From positions 2,606 to 66,605 of the forward strand of contig NZ_BNDS01000003.1 of NCBI RefSeq assembly GCF_014656545.1: 64,000 bases of DNA, written 5' to 3'. Source of the DNA: Neobacillus kokaensis. GTDB lineage: Bacteria > Bacillota > Bacilli > Bacillales > Cytobacillaceae. Below the pieces are notes generated by a model that saw nothing but the letters and a program-made list of their open reading frames with translations, searched no databases and was not told where the DNA came from. This document shows positions 34,142 through 42,400 of the stretch, one piece after another. The position numbers were made by a program, and so were the translations under genes. The number at the start of each line of letters is the position of its first letter. Positions within the stretch are counted from its first letter, which is position 1.

Positions 34142-34257
34142 ACATAAATCGTACGAAATGGCAAACCTATTGAAAAATGGGGACGCAAAGCTATAGGGGC
34201 TAAAGTCTTCTGACGATGCTCGCCTGTTATCGAACACGAAACTCCCGCGATTTATGT
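34142..34257 (+). ncRNA. Candidate cyclic di-GMP-I (GEMM) riboswitch
   Basis: The strand reads GGCAAACC, a small stem capped by GAAA, then GGGACGCAAAGC, followed by GGGGCTAAAG. These are the conserved core, tetraloop and ligand-pocket strands of class I c-di-GMP riboswitches. The flanks ACATAAATCG (34142-34151) and CGATTTATGT (34248-34257) pair perfectly and would close the outer stem. The 3' half (two small hairpins around 34205-34232) departs from the textbook aptamer and the element is longer than usual, so a covariance-model search is needed. A GAGGAGGG RBS and a 62-codon ORF follow within 30 nt. Confidence 0.7.
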
Positions 34258-34284
34258 ATATGTTAAATTTGAGGAGGGCTTGTT

Positions 34285-34473
34285 GTGTTGAAAATGCTAT
34301 TAAAAGGGAAATATTTTTATCATATCCTGCAACAGCGCCATAACGAACTGCTCCAGCAGGATTGCCTATGTGATGAACTACGAATCAAGTTAAAGGTAAA
34401 AGCTGTGTACCATAGCAGCAAGGCTGTGGAACTTGGAACAAGGATATCAACCAAAGTAGCGCCAGGACTATGA
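34285..34473 (+). CDS. 62-aa basic protein downstream of the riboswitch
   Basis: The GTG start at 34285 follows GAGGAGGG at good spacing. The sequence (MLKMLLKGKYFYHILQQRHN...) is basic and possibly amphipathic at the N-terminus, with two nearby cysteines (DCLCDEL), and ends TKVAPGL. It has no recognised family. The last codons lie in the left arm of a very strong terminator, so the gene is the only coding content between the riboswitch and the end of transcription. It could be a c-di-GMP-controlled small protein, or the ORF could be incidental to a regulatory RNA. Confidence 0.55.
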   Translation: MLKMLLKGKYFYHILQQRHNELLQQDCLCDELRIKLKVKAVYHSSKAVELGTRISTKVAPGL

Positions 34474-34493
34474 AGTCCTGGCGCCGCTTTTTT
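34459..34493 (+). terminator. Strong terminator overlapping the 62-aa ORF
   Basis: GCGCCAGGACT-ATGA-AGTCCTGGCGC, an 11-bp perfect stem, followed by CGCTTTTTTG. The TGA stop of the ORF lies in the loop and right arm. With its A-rich flank it may also end nirK transcription from the other side. Confidence 0.9.
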
Positions 34494-34508
34494 GAAAAAC
34501 ACCCAGTA

Positions 34509-35564
34509 TTAGTGAGACATTACCTCGCTGCCGTCATCGTTACCGTCTTTCGTTACCTTCAGAGCTCCAACAGCTCCTTTAGTGGCATGGTTGAATTGGT
34601 GGGTAACAAATGGGTAGCTGCCTTCCTCGGTAACGGTGAATTCTACAACCGCCCCTCCGCTAGCAGGAAGCATAATCGTTTGCATACCTTTCATATGGTT
34701 ATAAGGATTCCCATCGACATACACATCATCAAACATGGTTCCTACTACGTGGAAGCTAGAAACTTCATTTGGACCGACATTTAGAACATAGAATCTAACT
34801 TTCTCGCCGACTTTCGCAAGCAGCGGGTGATCTGATAAGGCGCCAACTGTTCCGTTCGTATTCATATCGCCATCTTTTAAAGCCTTTGTAGAAAAGACAA
34901 CGTATTTTGGAACGCCGTTTGTCATATCATCCATGTCATTGTATTTATACCATTCATTTTGAATGACAACGTATTCACGATCAACTTTAGAATCGGTTGG
35001 ATAGCCATTCTTAGGTTTTACAATAATCATCCCGTGCATTCCGTTCGCAATGTGTCCAAGTACTGGCTTTGTACCGCAGTGATACATGAATACTCCAGGG
35101 TTGTTAGCAGGGTAGCTAAATGTGCCGGTTTTGTCAGGCATGACATTCGCAAAATTTTTAGATGGTGCTGTATGGACAGCGTGGAAGTCCATGCTGTGTG
35201 GGATTGCTGGATCCATATTTTTTAGGGTGAAATTAATTTTATCGCCTTCATTGACAACAATCACTGGGCCAGGGGCTTCACCGTTAAACGTCCAAGCCTT
35301 ATACATATCACCTTTAGCAAGTTCAATATCTGTAATTTGTGAGGTCATTTCGACATTTACTTCGTGTTCGCCAATTCTTTGTATTTTCACGGGAGTTGGT
35401 TTTTGATTCAGATGTTCATGAGGGGCAAAAACTTGTGTGTCCTTCTTAGTTGGTGCTTGAGCTTCAACCTTTTTATCAACAGAAAGGTTATCCACATTTC
35501 CACAGGCACTTAACAACATGACAGATGTAGCCATAACTGCTGCAATCTTTGTCAACCTTCTCAT
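34509..35564 (-). CDS. nirK: Copper-containing nitrite reductase lipoprotein
   Basis: Start chosen at 35564 (MRRLTKIAAVMAT), with GGAGGG upstream. The 351-residue lipoprotein (lipobox LSAC, Cys21) has two cupredoxin domains. IPHSMDFHAVH supplies type 1 and type 2 copper histidines plus the catalytic Asp. MYHCGTKPVLGHIANGMHG supplies the type 1 Cys, His and Met and a type 2 His. SSFHVVG holds the second catalytic His, and THQFNHA completes the set. This is the NirK pattern, reducing nitrite to NO outside the membrane, as in Geobacillus. No nor or nos genes are in the window. An FNR/CRP-type box at about -41.5 suggests oxygen-limited induction. Confidence 0.9.
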   Translation of the reverse strand: MRRLTKIAAVMATSVMLLSACGNVDNLSVDKKVEAQAPTKKDTQVFAPHEHLNQKPTPVKIQRIGEHEVNVEMTSQITDIELAKGDMYKAWTFNGEAPGPVIVVNEGDKINFTLKNMDPAIPHSMDFHAVHTAPSKNFANVMPDKTGTFSYPANNPGVFMYHCGTKPVLGHIANGMHGMIIVKPKNGYPTDSKVDREYVVIQNEWYKYNDMDDMTNGVPKYVVFSTKALKDGDMNTNGTVGALSDHPLLAKVGEKVRFYVLNVGPNEVSSFHVVGTMFDDVYVDGNPYNHMKGMQTIMLPASGGAVVEFTVTEEGSYPFVTHQFNHATKGAVGALKVTKDGNDDGSEVMSH

Positions 35565-35620
35565 CCTAATTCCCTCCACTATAACTCCTAAATTTTAATT
35601 TTTTTATTGTTTACACCTTT

Positions 35621-35662
35621 ATTTTAATTTTTTAGAAAACTATCCTAGTGACGCAGGTCACT
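35621..35662 (-). promoter_or_regulatory. FNR/CRP-type activator box and -10 of nirK
   Basis: AGTGACGCAGGTCACT (35647-35662) is a perfect palindrome in the CRP/FNR layout AGTGA-N6-TCACT. A TAAAAT -10 element on the minus strand lies at 35621-35626, and there is no -35. The box centre falls about 41 bp before the implied start site, the class II activation position. Confidence 0.6.
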
Positions 35663-35793
35663 GAAAAGCAGGGGGTTGGTGAACACTTTGTGAACTGGTG
35701 AGCAATCTATTGTAAGTACCGTGAGAACGGTAATAATGGTGATAAATCCTTAAAAATTGGGCTATTCTATTAATAAATAAGGGGGCTGACATA

Positions 35794-35937
35794 ATGAAAA
35801 AAAACACAGATCAAACAAGTGAAGGTTTGAATCAAATTATTGAAATTATGAACGCAAATGGGGATGTTGGTGAGTTGGAAGAGATTGTAGAAAAATATAA
35901 GCAAGATGAAGCCTCACAATCAGAAAAGGACCTATAA
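35794..35937 (+). CDS. Small acidic protein, 47 aa
   Basis: The frame opens at an ATG preceded by AAGGGGGCTGAC. The 47 residues (MKKNTDQTSEGLNQIIEIMN...) are hydrophilic, acidic and probably helical, with the pattern GDVGELEEIVEKYKQDEA. No cysteines, membrane segment or known family. The stop codon sits in the left arm of a terminator (AAGGACCTA / TAGGTTCCTT, 35927-35950). It directly precedes the DnaA-box cluster. The RBS and terminator support a true gene. Confidence 0.65.
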   Translation: MKKNTDQTSEGLNQIIEIMNANGDVGELEEIVEKYKQDEASQSEKDL

Positions 35938-35953
35938 CAATAGGTTCCTTTAT
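35927..35953 (+). terminator. Terminator of the 47-aa gene
   Basis: AAGGACCTA-TAACA-TAGGTTCCTT with trailing TTATTTG. Confidence 0.65.
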
Positions 35954-35960
35954 TTGCAGT

Positions 35961-36115
35961 TGTGGAGAATTTTCTGAAAAATGTGGATAATCAACACCGC
36001 TTTGTGGATAACCAACCTGATATAAAAATAAATGTAGAACAATCTACGTTTAATGTTCATAACTTTGTGGGTATTCAAACTATTTTGTTAACAATTACGT
36101 AAACCTTGTGGATAA
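35961..36115 (+). promoter_or_regulatory. Cluster of DnaA boxes, one orientation, 21-bp phased
   Basis: TGTGGATAA, the reverse complement of the DnaA box TTATCCACA, occurs perfectly at 35982, 36003 and 36107. Near matches are TGTGGAGAA at 35961 and TGTGGGTAT at 36066. All five read in the same direction, with spacings of 21, 21, 63 and 41 bp, i.e. close to whole helical turns. The surrounding sequence is AT-rich and non-coding. No dnaA, dnaN or other origin gene is near. It may titrate DnaA or regulate a neighbour. Confidence 0.75.
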
Positions 36116-36153
36116 CCCTGTAAAAAATCTAGGAAAACAGTTTGATATTTAGA

Positions 36154-36196
36154 AGTGTCAGGCACCATGTGAAAATTTCACATGGTGCCTGACACC
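36154..36196. repeat. Long dispersed palindrome
   Basis: AGTGTCAGGCACCATGTGAA paired with its inverted copy, ending CTGACACC. It sits between the DnaA-box cluster and ugd. Confidence 0.9.
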
Positions 36197-36326
36197 AAAG
36201 GCTTGTTTAGAGCCCTTTCTAGAGTGGACAACCTTCCTCTACTTGCACTTAAGAATACATTATTACTAGTTCTAACTGAAAACGGACGGGTATTTTTTAG
36301 GTGATGAGGAAGGGGAATAGTCAGCT

Positions 36327-37634
36327 GTGAGAATTTTAATAGTCGGAACAGGTTATGTTGGGACGACTACTGGACTAATTTTTTGCGAAATGGGTCACCA
36401 AGTAACCGGATTAGACGTTGATGAACAGAAACTCAAAGCTTTGCATGCTGGTAAATTACATTTCTATGAACCAGGACTTGAGGAGCTGCTATCGAAGCAT
36501 GTTCAAGCAGGGAATATCCTTTTTACAAATAATACGAATAAAGCCATCAAAAAGAATGACGTTATTTTCATCTGTGTCGGTACTCCAAAGCAGGAAGATG
36601 GAAGCGCTGATCTTACCTATGTAAAAAATGTTGCCCAATCCATCGGGAAGCATATGAAAGAGTATAAAGTTGTCGTAACAAAGAGTACTGTGCCGGTGGG
36701 GACAGCACAATTAGTGACAGAGTGGATAAAATCCTGCCAAAAGGAGCCCATACCATTTGATGTCGTTTCTAACCCCGAATTCCTGCGTGAAGGTTCAGCG
36801 CTCTATGATGCCCTAAATCCTGATCGAATTGTCATCGGTACAACAAGTAAAAAAGCCAGGGGGATCATGAGGGAATTGTATCAGGGCTTCCAATGCCCAA
36901 TCATTGAAACGAATCCAAAATCCTCTGAATTGATAAAATATGCTGCCAATTCTTTTCTAGCAATGAAAATTTCCTATATCAATGAGCTAGCGAGACTTTG
37001 CGACCGTCTGGGCATTAATGTCGACGATGTATCACAGGGAATTGGACTTGATCAGCGGATTGGCCCTCACTTTCTAAAGGCGGGTATGGGTTACGGCGGC
37101 TCATGCTTTCCGAAGGATGTGAACGCCCTGCTGCAAACAGCGAATGCCAATGGAATTCCGCTAACTATTTTAGAGAGGGTAGTGCAGGTTAATGCAGAAC
37201 AATCTCTTTATCTTTTGGATAAAATCAAACAGGGACTTGGAAGCAATTTAGCAGGGAAAACCGTCGCTGTTCTTGGATTATCCTTTAAGGCTAATACGGA
37301 TGATACCAGAGAATCACCAAGTCTGGTGTTAATCGATCATTTATTAAAAGAACGAGCCAATATTAAAATGCACGACCCTATAGTCAAACTTGAAGAAGGG
37401 ACCACGGGTTTGCCAATCGGTCCACACTGCCAGCAGCTGCAAACAGTAGCAGAAACGGTGTCAGGCACCGACGCTGTCATTCTTTGCACCGATTGGGATG
37501 AATACAAACAACTCGACTGGATGGCCATCCAACTACTAATGAAACAACCATATATCTTTGACGGAAGAAACATGGTCGACAAGGCAGTTGTCGAAGCATT
37601 AGGGTTCCACTATACTGGATTTGCAAATCATTAG
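36327..37634 (+). CDS. ugd: UDP-glucose 6-dehydrogenase
   Basis: GTG start at 36327 with AGGAAGGGG upstream. The 435-residue enzyme has the N-terminal NAD site GTGYVGTTTG, the STVPVGTA loop, the conserved NPEFLREGSALYD, and the catalytic Cys in GGSCFPKDV. It oxidises UDP-glucose to UDP-glucuronate (TuaD/YwqF family) for teichuronic acid or other acidic polysaccharides. It stands alone, 16 kb from the polysaccharide cluster. A copy of the dispersed repeat core (GGTGTCAGGCACC, 37457-37469) lies in-frame inside the gene, encoding VSGT in ETVSGTDAV. Confidence 0.93.
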   Translation: MRILIVGTGYVGTTTGLIFCEMGHQVTGLDVDEQKLKALHAGKLHFYEPGLEELLSKHVQAGNILFTNNTNKAIKKNDVIFICVGTPKQEDGSADLTYVKNVAQSIGKHMKEYKVVVTKSTVPVGTAQLVTEWIKSCQKEPIPFDVVSNPEFLREGSALYDALNPDRIVIGTTSKKARGIMRELYQGFQCPIIETNPKSSELIKYAANSFLAMKISYINELARLCDRLGINVDDVSQGIGLDQRIGPHFLKAGMGYGGSCFPKDVNALLQTANANGIPLTILERVVQVNAEQSLYLLDKIKQGLGSNLAGKTVAVLGLSFKANTDDTRESPSLVLIDHLLKERANIKMHDPIVKLEEGTTGLPIGPHCQQLQTVAETVSGTDAVILCTDWDEYKQLDWMAIQLLMKQPYIFDGRNMVDKAVVEALGFHYTGFANH

Positions 37635-37668
37635 AGGAAATAGGAATTGTTTTTTGGTGTCAGTTTTT

Positions 37669-37745
37669 GGTGTCAGGCACCATGTGAAATTTTCACATGG
37701 TGCCTGACACCATTTATGGACATTTGTCCATTCCAGGTGGACAGT
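37669..37745. repeat. Dispersed palindrome fused to the GGACA tail
   Basis: The 43-bp palindrome (GGTGTCAGGCACCATGTGAA and its inverted arm) ends in the GGTGCCTGACACC core, which is followed at once by ATTTATGGACATTTGTCC and AGGTGGACAG. It therefore joins the two forms found separately elsewhere. A partial core (GGTGTCAG) precedes it. Confidence 0.85.
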
Positions 37746-37775
37746 CATCAGATTTCAAGCAGTATAAAGGATTTT

Positions 37776-37988
37776 TATTACCCGAGTGAGGTCAGTAAAG
37801 TGGGGCCCCGGTAAAAAGAATTTGTGTTCTATTGCCCGGGTGATGTCAAGAATAGAATTCAACGGTAAAAAGAAGCAGTTTATATTGCCCGGGCGGTGTA
37901 ACGAAGAGGATTCAAGGGTAAAAAGAAGTGAGTTTTATTGCCTGAGCAGGGTACAAAAGAAGGCCGCTGGTAAAAACAAGTTCTAAAA
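37776..37988. repeat. Diverged 53-54-bp tandem repeat (4 copies)
   Basis: TATTACCCG or TATTGCCYG starts at 37776, 37830, 37883 and 37936 (spacing 54, 53, 53). Each unit ends in a GGTAAAAAGAA or GGTAAAAACAAG box. The middles are poorly conserved. It lies between ugd and a convergent gene. Confidence 0.85.
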
Positions 37989-37999
37989 AGCAGAGCAAA

Positions 38000-38022
38000 T
38001 AAAAAAGGGAACTTCCCTTCTC
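38000..38022 (-). terminator. Probable terminator of the 203-aa gene
   Basis: AAGGGA-AGT-TCCCTT followed by TTTTATTTG on the minus strand, about 35 bp after the stop codon. Confidence 0.5.
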
Positions 38023-38052
38023 TATAGGGACACTCCCAATCCAACATTTTTA

Positions 38053-38664
38053 CTACTCATATCGAAAAGATTTTTTCCCTATCCAATACCGAAACGCCCC
38101 ATCAACATGTTCCTCATATTGAATCTCTTCTCTATCAAAGGCTTTCAATAGACTGTCCTGGGCAAGCTCCTGTTTCACATCCAATTCGATAAGCAATTTT
38201 TTCAGCAGCAAGGTGTCCGCCTGCTTATTCTCAGATAGATATGTAAGAATGTCCAATCGATGTTGCATCACGTCGATGAAATCAAGCTTATGTTTTTCAA
38301 AACCTGAGGGGGCGCTCAAATCATCCGCCTTCTTAACTAAGGATGCCTGCTTTAACACATCGGATTCGAGGTCACCACTAGTTTTCTCGGCAAAATCATT
38401 AAAAAGTTTCAAGCTCTTTCTATTATATTGCTGCTCTTTCGTTAAATAGCTGCTAATTTTTGTTTGGGACGGAGTTGAAAAATACAAAGCAGCAATCGAA
38501 ATGACTACCAGAAACAAAACTAGTCCAATAGAAAAATAAACACGGTTTTTAGAGGCTGGTAATTCAGTCCTAGGAAAATTCATATCACTACCATGATTAT
38601 ATGAACCTATTGCCTTTAACTCATCTAATTCTTGTTTCACCTTTTGCTGGGAAGGAGTCAACAT
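38053..38664 (-). CDS. Single-pass membrane protein of unknown function
   Basis: A 203-residue protein with a cytoplasmic N-terminus (1-40, MLTPSQQKVKQELDELKAIG...), one membrane helix (about 43-63, VYFSIGLVLFLVVISIAALYF) and a helical outer domain rich in Lys, Asp and Leu (65-203), ending in YRYWIGKKSFRYE-like aromatic residues (FRYWIGKKSF). No family is recognised. The RBS GGGAGTGCTCC region is acceptable. It is monocistronic and convergent with ugd. Confidence 0.7.
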   Translation of the reverse strand: MLTPSQQKVKQELDELKAIGSYNHGSDMNFPRTELPASKNRVYFSIGLVLFLVVISIAALYFSTPSQTKISSYLTKEQQYNRKSLKLFNDFAEKTSGDLESDVLKQASLVKKADDLSAPSGFEKHKLDFIDVMQHRLDILTYLSENKQADTLLLKKLLIELDVKQELAQDSLLKAFDREEIQYEEHVDGAFRYWIGKKSFRYE

Positions 38665-38813
38665 AGGAGCACTCCCTATCTACTCAATTAATGGAAATTA
38701 ATAATATATTACTACAAAACAAGACAAAAGCACCATTTATTTATGGGGATATTTTGAAAAAACAATAACCAAAAGTCATAGTGATAAGTATAAATACAAA
38801 ATTGTTTATTATT

Positions 38814-38848
38814 TCACAATCTTGTGATATATTTAAAATATAAAAATA
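38814..38848 (+). promoter_or_regulatory. Promoter with palindrome upstream of the FbpB-like gene
   Basis: TTGTGA (38822-38827), 17 bp and AATAAT form a fair sigma-A promoter. The -35 is part of a perfect palindrome TCACAA-TC-TTGTGA (38814-38827), suggesting an operator. It does not match the Fur box. Confidence 0.4.
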
Positions 38849-38882
38849 ATCGACAAATACTTACACGAAGGGAAGGTTAGAT

Positions 38883-39020
38883 TTGAGAAAGCAACATGTA
38901 AATATGCAAATTTTGATTAATAACAATAAAAAGGAGATTCTTTCAAATAAGAAGGAGCTAGCGAGGATCGAAAAGAAGATTGACGAAAAACATAATAAAG
39001 AACTGCAATTAACTAAATAA
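38883..39020 (+). CDS. FbpB-like small basic protein, 45 aa
   Basis: TTG start after AAGGGAAGG at 8 nt. The 45 residues (MRKQHVNMQILINNNKKEIL..., then KKELARIEKKIDEKHNKEL) fit the pattern of the FbpB family of small basic proteins, with the conserved NKKE-L...IE.K.EKH block. In B. subtilis FbpA-C are Fur-regulated and help the FsrA sRNA in the iron-sparing response. No Fur box is evident here. A strong terminator follows. The family call rests on the short motif and is tentative. Confidence 0.6.
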   Translation: MRKQHVNMQILINNNKKEILSNKKELARIEKKIDEKHNKELQLTK

Positions 39021-39421
39021 AGGGAAATTATTGTAATTCCCAACAAAAAGGAAACCAGTCTACAACAACTTAGGTTTCCTTTTTGTTTTTTTTAAACATC
39101 ATCCGTGCTTATCTCAGCTGAGTCTTTTTATTGTAAAGTTTTCGTAAACCTGTCTCTTTTTAGGTATTTAGTCGGATGGGCGTGGATGGAAATAGTGCTA
39201 AATATTGTAGATTAAGCAAAAAATATACACTAAAATATAGGTGGATAGGCCAATTCTAGGGGGGTCCAAGGGGAAAGTTTAACACACGAAAACATAGAAC
39301 CTTCTTAATAAGAAGTTTGGAACGTCTATTTGTCTATACGTCTAAAACCCCTGGTAAAAAACCTAATAGAGGAGGAATGAGTCCGGTTTTACAATCTTTA
39401 TAGAAAACAGGAGGGAAGAGG
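39021..39421. other. Gene-free leader region of the wall-bound nuclease gene
   Basis: A terminator (AAAAAGGAAACC / GGTTTCCTTTTT plus T run, 39045-39093) ends the FbpB-like transcript. After it come 300 bp without an ORF. On the minus strand TTTACG-N5-TTTACA (about 39132-39148) resembles a PhoP box, which would suit a phosphate-scavenging nuclease, but this is weak. Two in-frame-looking AGGAGG sites occur at 39371 and 39410. I see no recognised riboswitch. Confidence 0.45.
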
Positions 39422-42400
39422 ATGAGGTTTTTCAAAAAACAATTGTTTATTTTCACTGCTATTTTCACACTGCTTGCAAGCTACGTGTTACCTTACCTTC
39501 ACCATGCGAGCGCCGCTGAAAACTACATAACCGTAGCCCAAGCGATTGCGAACAACTCTGGAACAGCGACAGTGAAGGGGTATATTGTAGCCCACGCAAC
39601 AGGTACTAAATCATATAACTTTAATTCACCATTTAAGGATGACTATAATTTTGCAATTGCCGACAGTCCAACGGAAAAAGATACGACAAAACTTCTTCCG
39701 GTACAATTAACATCCGGATATCGGGCACAATTTGGACTTATGACCAACCCTGGAAATATTGGAAAACAGGTTTTAGTAACCGGCTCACTGGAAACTTACT
39801 TTACCGTGCCGGGATTAAAATCACCGAGCGCCATTAGCTTCACGGAAGGCAGCGATCCTGGTGACCCAGGGGATCCGGGTGACCCGCCGCCAGTCCCAAC
39901 CGATGGCATCAAAATCAGTGCCATCCAAGGTGAAACCCATGACTCACCGTATAAGGGACAAAATGTCACAGGTGTCACTGGTGTAGTCACATTTGTTAAA
40001 GACGGCAGCAATTTCTATATTCAGGATCCAAATCCTGATAACAACCCGAAAACATCTGAAGGAATTCTCGTTTACAAAAAGACCCACGGTGTCAAAGTTG
40101 GTGACCTTGTATCCGTCAATGGTCTTGTAAAAGAGTGGATTCTCGAAGGCTACAGCGACATGCTGCAAACAGACCTAGCTACCACAGAAATAGATGCAAA
40201 TACGGGCAGCGTTACAGTCCATAAAAGCGGCCAAGAACTGCCGCCAGCACTCGTTATTGGAAAAGACATCCAAATTCCAGCTCAAGTTGTAGATAATGAT
40301 AAGTTCGCCAACTTCGATCCTGAAGAAGATGGCATTGATTTTTATGAAAGCATTGAAGGAATGCGGGTAGCAGTGGAAAATCCAACAGCTGTCGCTCCTC
40401 AAAAATACGGTGAAATTCCGGTCATCGCCGGGAAAGTGGAAGGCAAGACCTACACGACACCGGGCGGAGTACCAATTACGAAGGAAAACATGAATCCTGA
40501 ACGGATTCATCTGTTATTCGGCGACCGAAATTTTGTTTCAAAAACAGGCGATCGCTTTGACGGTACAGTAACAGGTGTCATTACCTATACGTTTCAAAAC
40601 TATAAACTATTAACCAATAAGGCAGACCTTCCGCCATTGGTCGAAAGCGATTATAAGCAGGAAGTTACAGACCTTGTAAAAAATGAGGACAAGCTGACGG
40701 TTGCCAGCTACAATATGGAAAACTATACAAAGGCAGATACGGCTAAAACAGACAAAATCGCTAAGTCTATCATTCAAAACTTAAACACCCCAGATATCGT
40801 TGGGCTTGTGGAAGTCCAGGATAATAACGGCGAATCGTCTGGAGGGACCGACGCATCGCAAAACTACCAAGCTTTGATTGATGCGATTAAAGCTAACGGC
40901 GGTCCAGCCTATAACTGGACGGATATTGCACCAGTCGAAAATCAAGACGGCGGGGCGCCAAACGGCAACATCCGTGTCGGATTCATCTATAATCCGGATC
41001 GCGTCAGCTTAAAGCCTGGCACAAAAGGAACAGCAACACAGGCTGTCGGCTACGAAAACGATTCGTTAACTCTAAACCCTGGCAGAATTGATCCAACAAA
41101 TGAGGCATTTCAATCGAGCCGTAAACCATTGGCCGCTGAGTTCACCTTTAATGGTGAAGATGTTATTGTTATTGCTAATCATTTTAACTCAAAGGGCGGC
41201 GATCAGCCGATTTTTGGGAAAAATCAGCCTCCTACACTTGGCAGTGAAACTCAAAGAATGAAGATTGCCGGCGTAGTGAACAACTTTATCCAAGATGTAA
41301 AAAGTAAAAACACGGATGCCAACATTGTTGTTCTCGGCGATTTGAATGACTTTGAATTCTCTAATCCGCTTACGAAACTAAAAGGAAATGAATTAACAAA
41401 CTTAATCGAAAAAGTTCCGGCAACAGAGAGATTTACTTATAACTATCAAGGAAACTCACAGGTGCTTGATCATATGCTTGTTTCCAACAACCTGGCCGAT
41501 CGTTCGGAAATCGATATCGTCCACATCAACTCCCCGTTTGTTGAGGCACATGGGCGAGTCAGTGACCATGATCCGGTTATGGCACAGATTGACCTGAAGG
41601 GCGAAGTGATACCGCCAGGACCAAAAGCAATTGACCTGACTATCATGCACGTGAACGATTCTCATGCCAATGTGGAAAAATATCCGAAGCTGACAACGGC
41701 TGTAAAAGAAGTACGTGCAGTAAAGCCTAAAGCCTTGCTAGTGGATGCAGGCGATGTATTCTCTGGTACGCTTTACTTCAATCAATACCTTGGAAAAGCC
41801 GATTTATGGTTCATGAATAATCTTAAATATGATGCAATGACATTTGGAAACCATGAATTTGACAAAGACTCAAATGTCCTGGCTGACTTTATCAAAGACA
41901 TGAAATTCCCGATGGTATCGGCAAATGTAAATGTAACGAAGGACCCTGTTCTAGGGGCATTGTTCAAAAATGAAATCAGTGCAGCACCTGAAGGCGGCAA
42001 TATTTATCTTGCTATCATTAAAGAGGTAGACGGTGAAAAAGTTGGTATATTTGGCTTAACAACCGAGGATACTTCTTTTCTTGCTAACCCTTCAAAAGAT
42101 GTTGTTTTTGAAAATGCTGTTGAAAAAGCAAAAGCAACTGTTGCTTCACTAAAAGAACAAGGCATTAACAAAATTGTTGTCCTATCCCACTTAGGCTATG
42201 GTCCAGACCAAGAGCTGGCTAAGGCAGTGGACGGCATTGACGTTATTGTCGGCGGACATACCCATACGAAGCTGGAAAAACCAGTCGTGATGGAAAAAGC
42301 AGAACCAACAGTCATTGTCCAGGCAAACGAATATCTGAACTATTTAGGGGTTCTAGATGTTAGCTTTGACGAAAACGGTGTAGTCACAGCCCAAGACGGC

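Noticed and set aside
35961-36115. The DnaA-box cluster as the replication origin
   Set aside because: No dnaA, dnaN, rpmH or gidA-type genes are nearby, and boxes are few and in one orientation; a secondary cluster fits better.
38814-38848. Fur box upstream of the FbpB-like gene
   Set aside because: The sequence does not fit the 7-1-7 Fur pattern; the visible palindrome is TCACAA-TC-TTGTGA.
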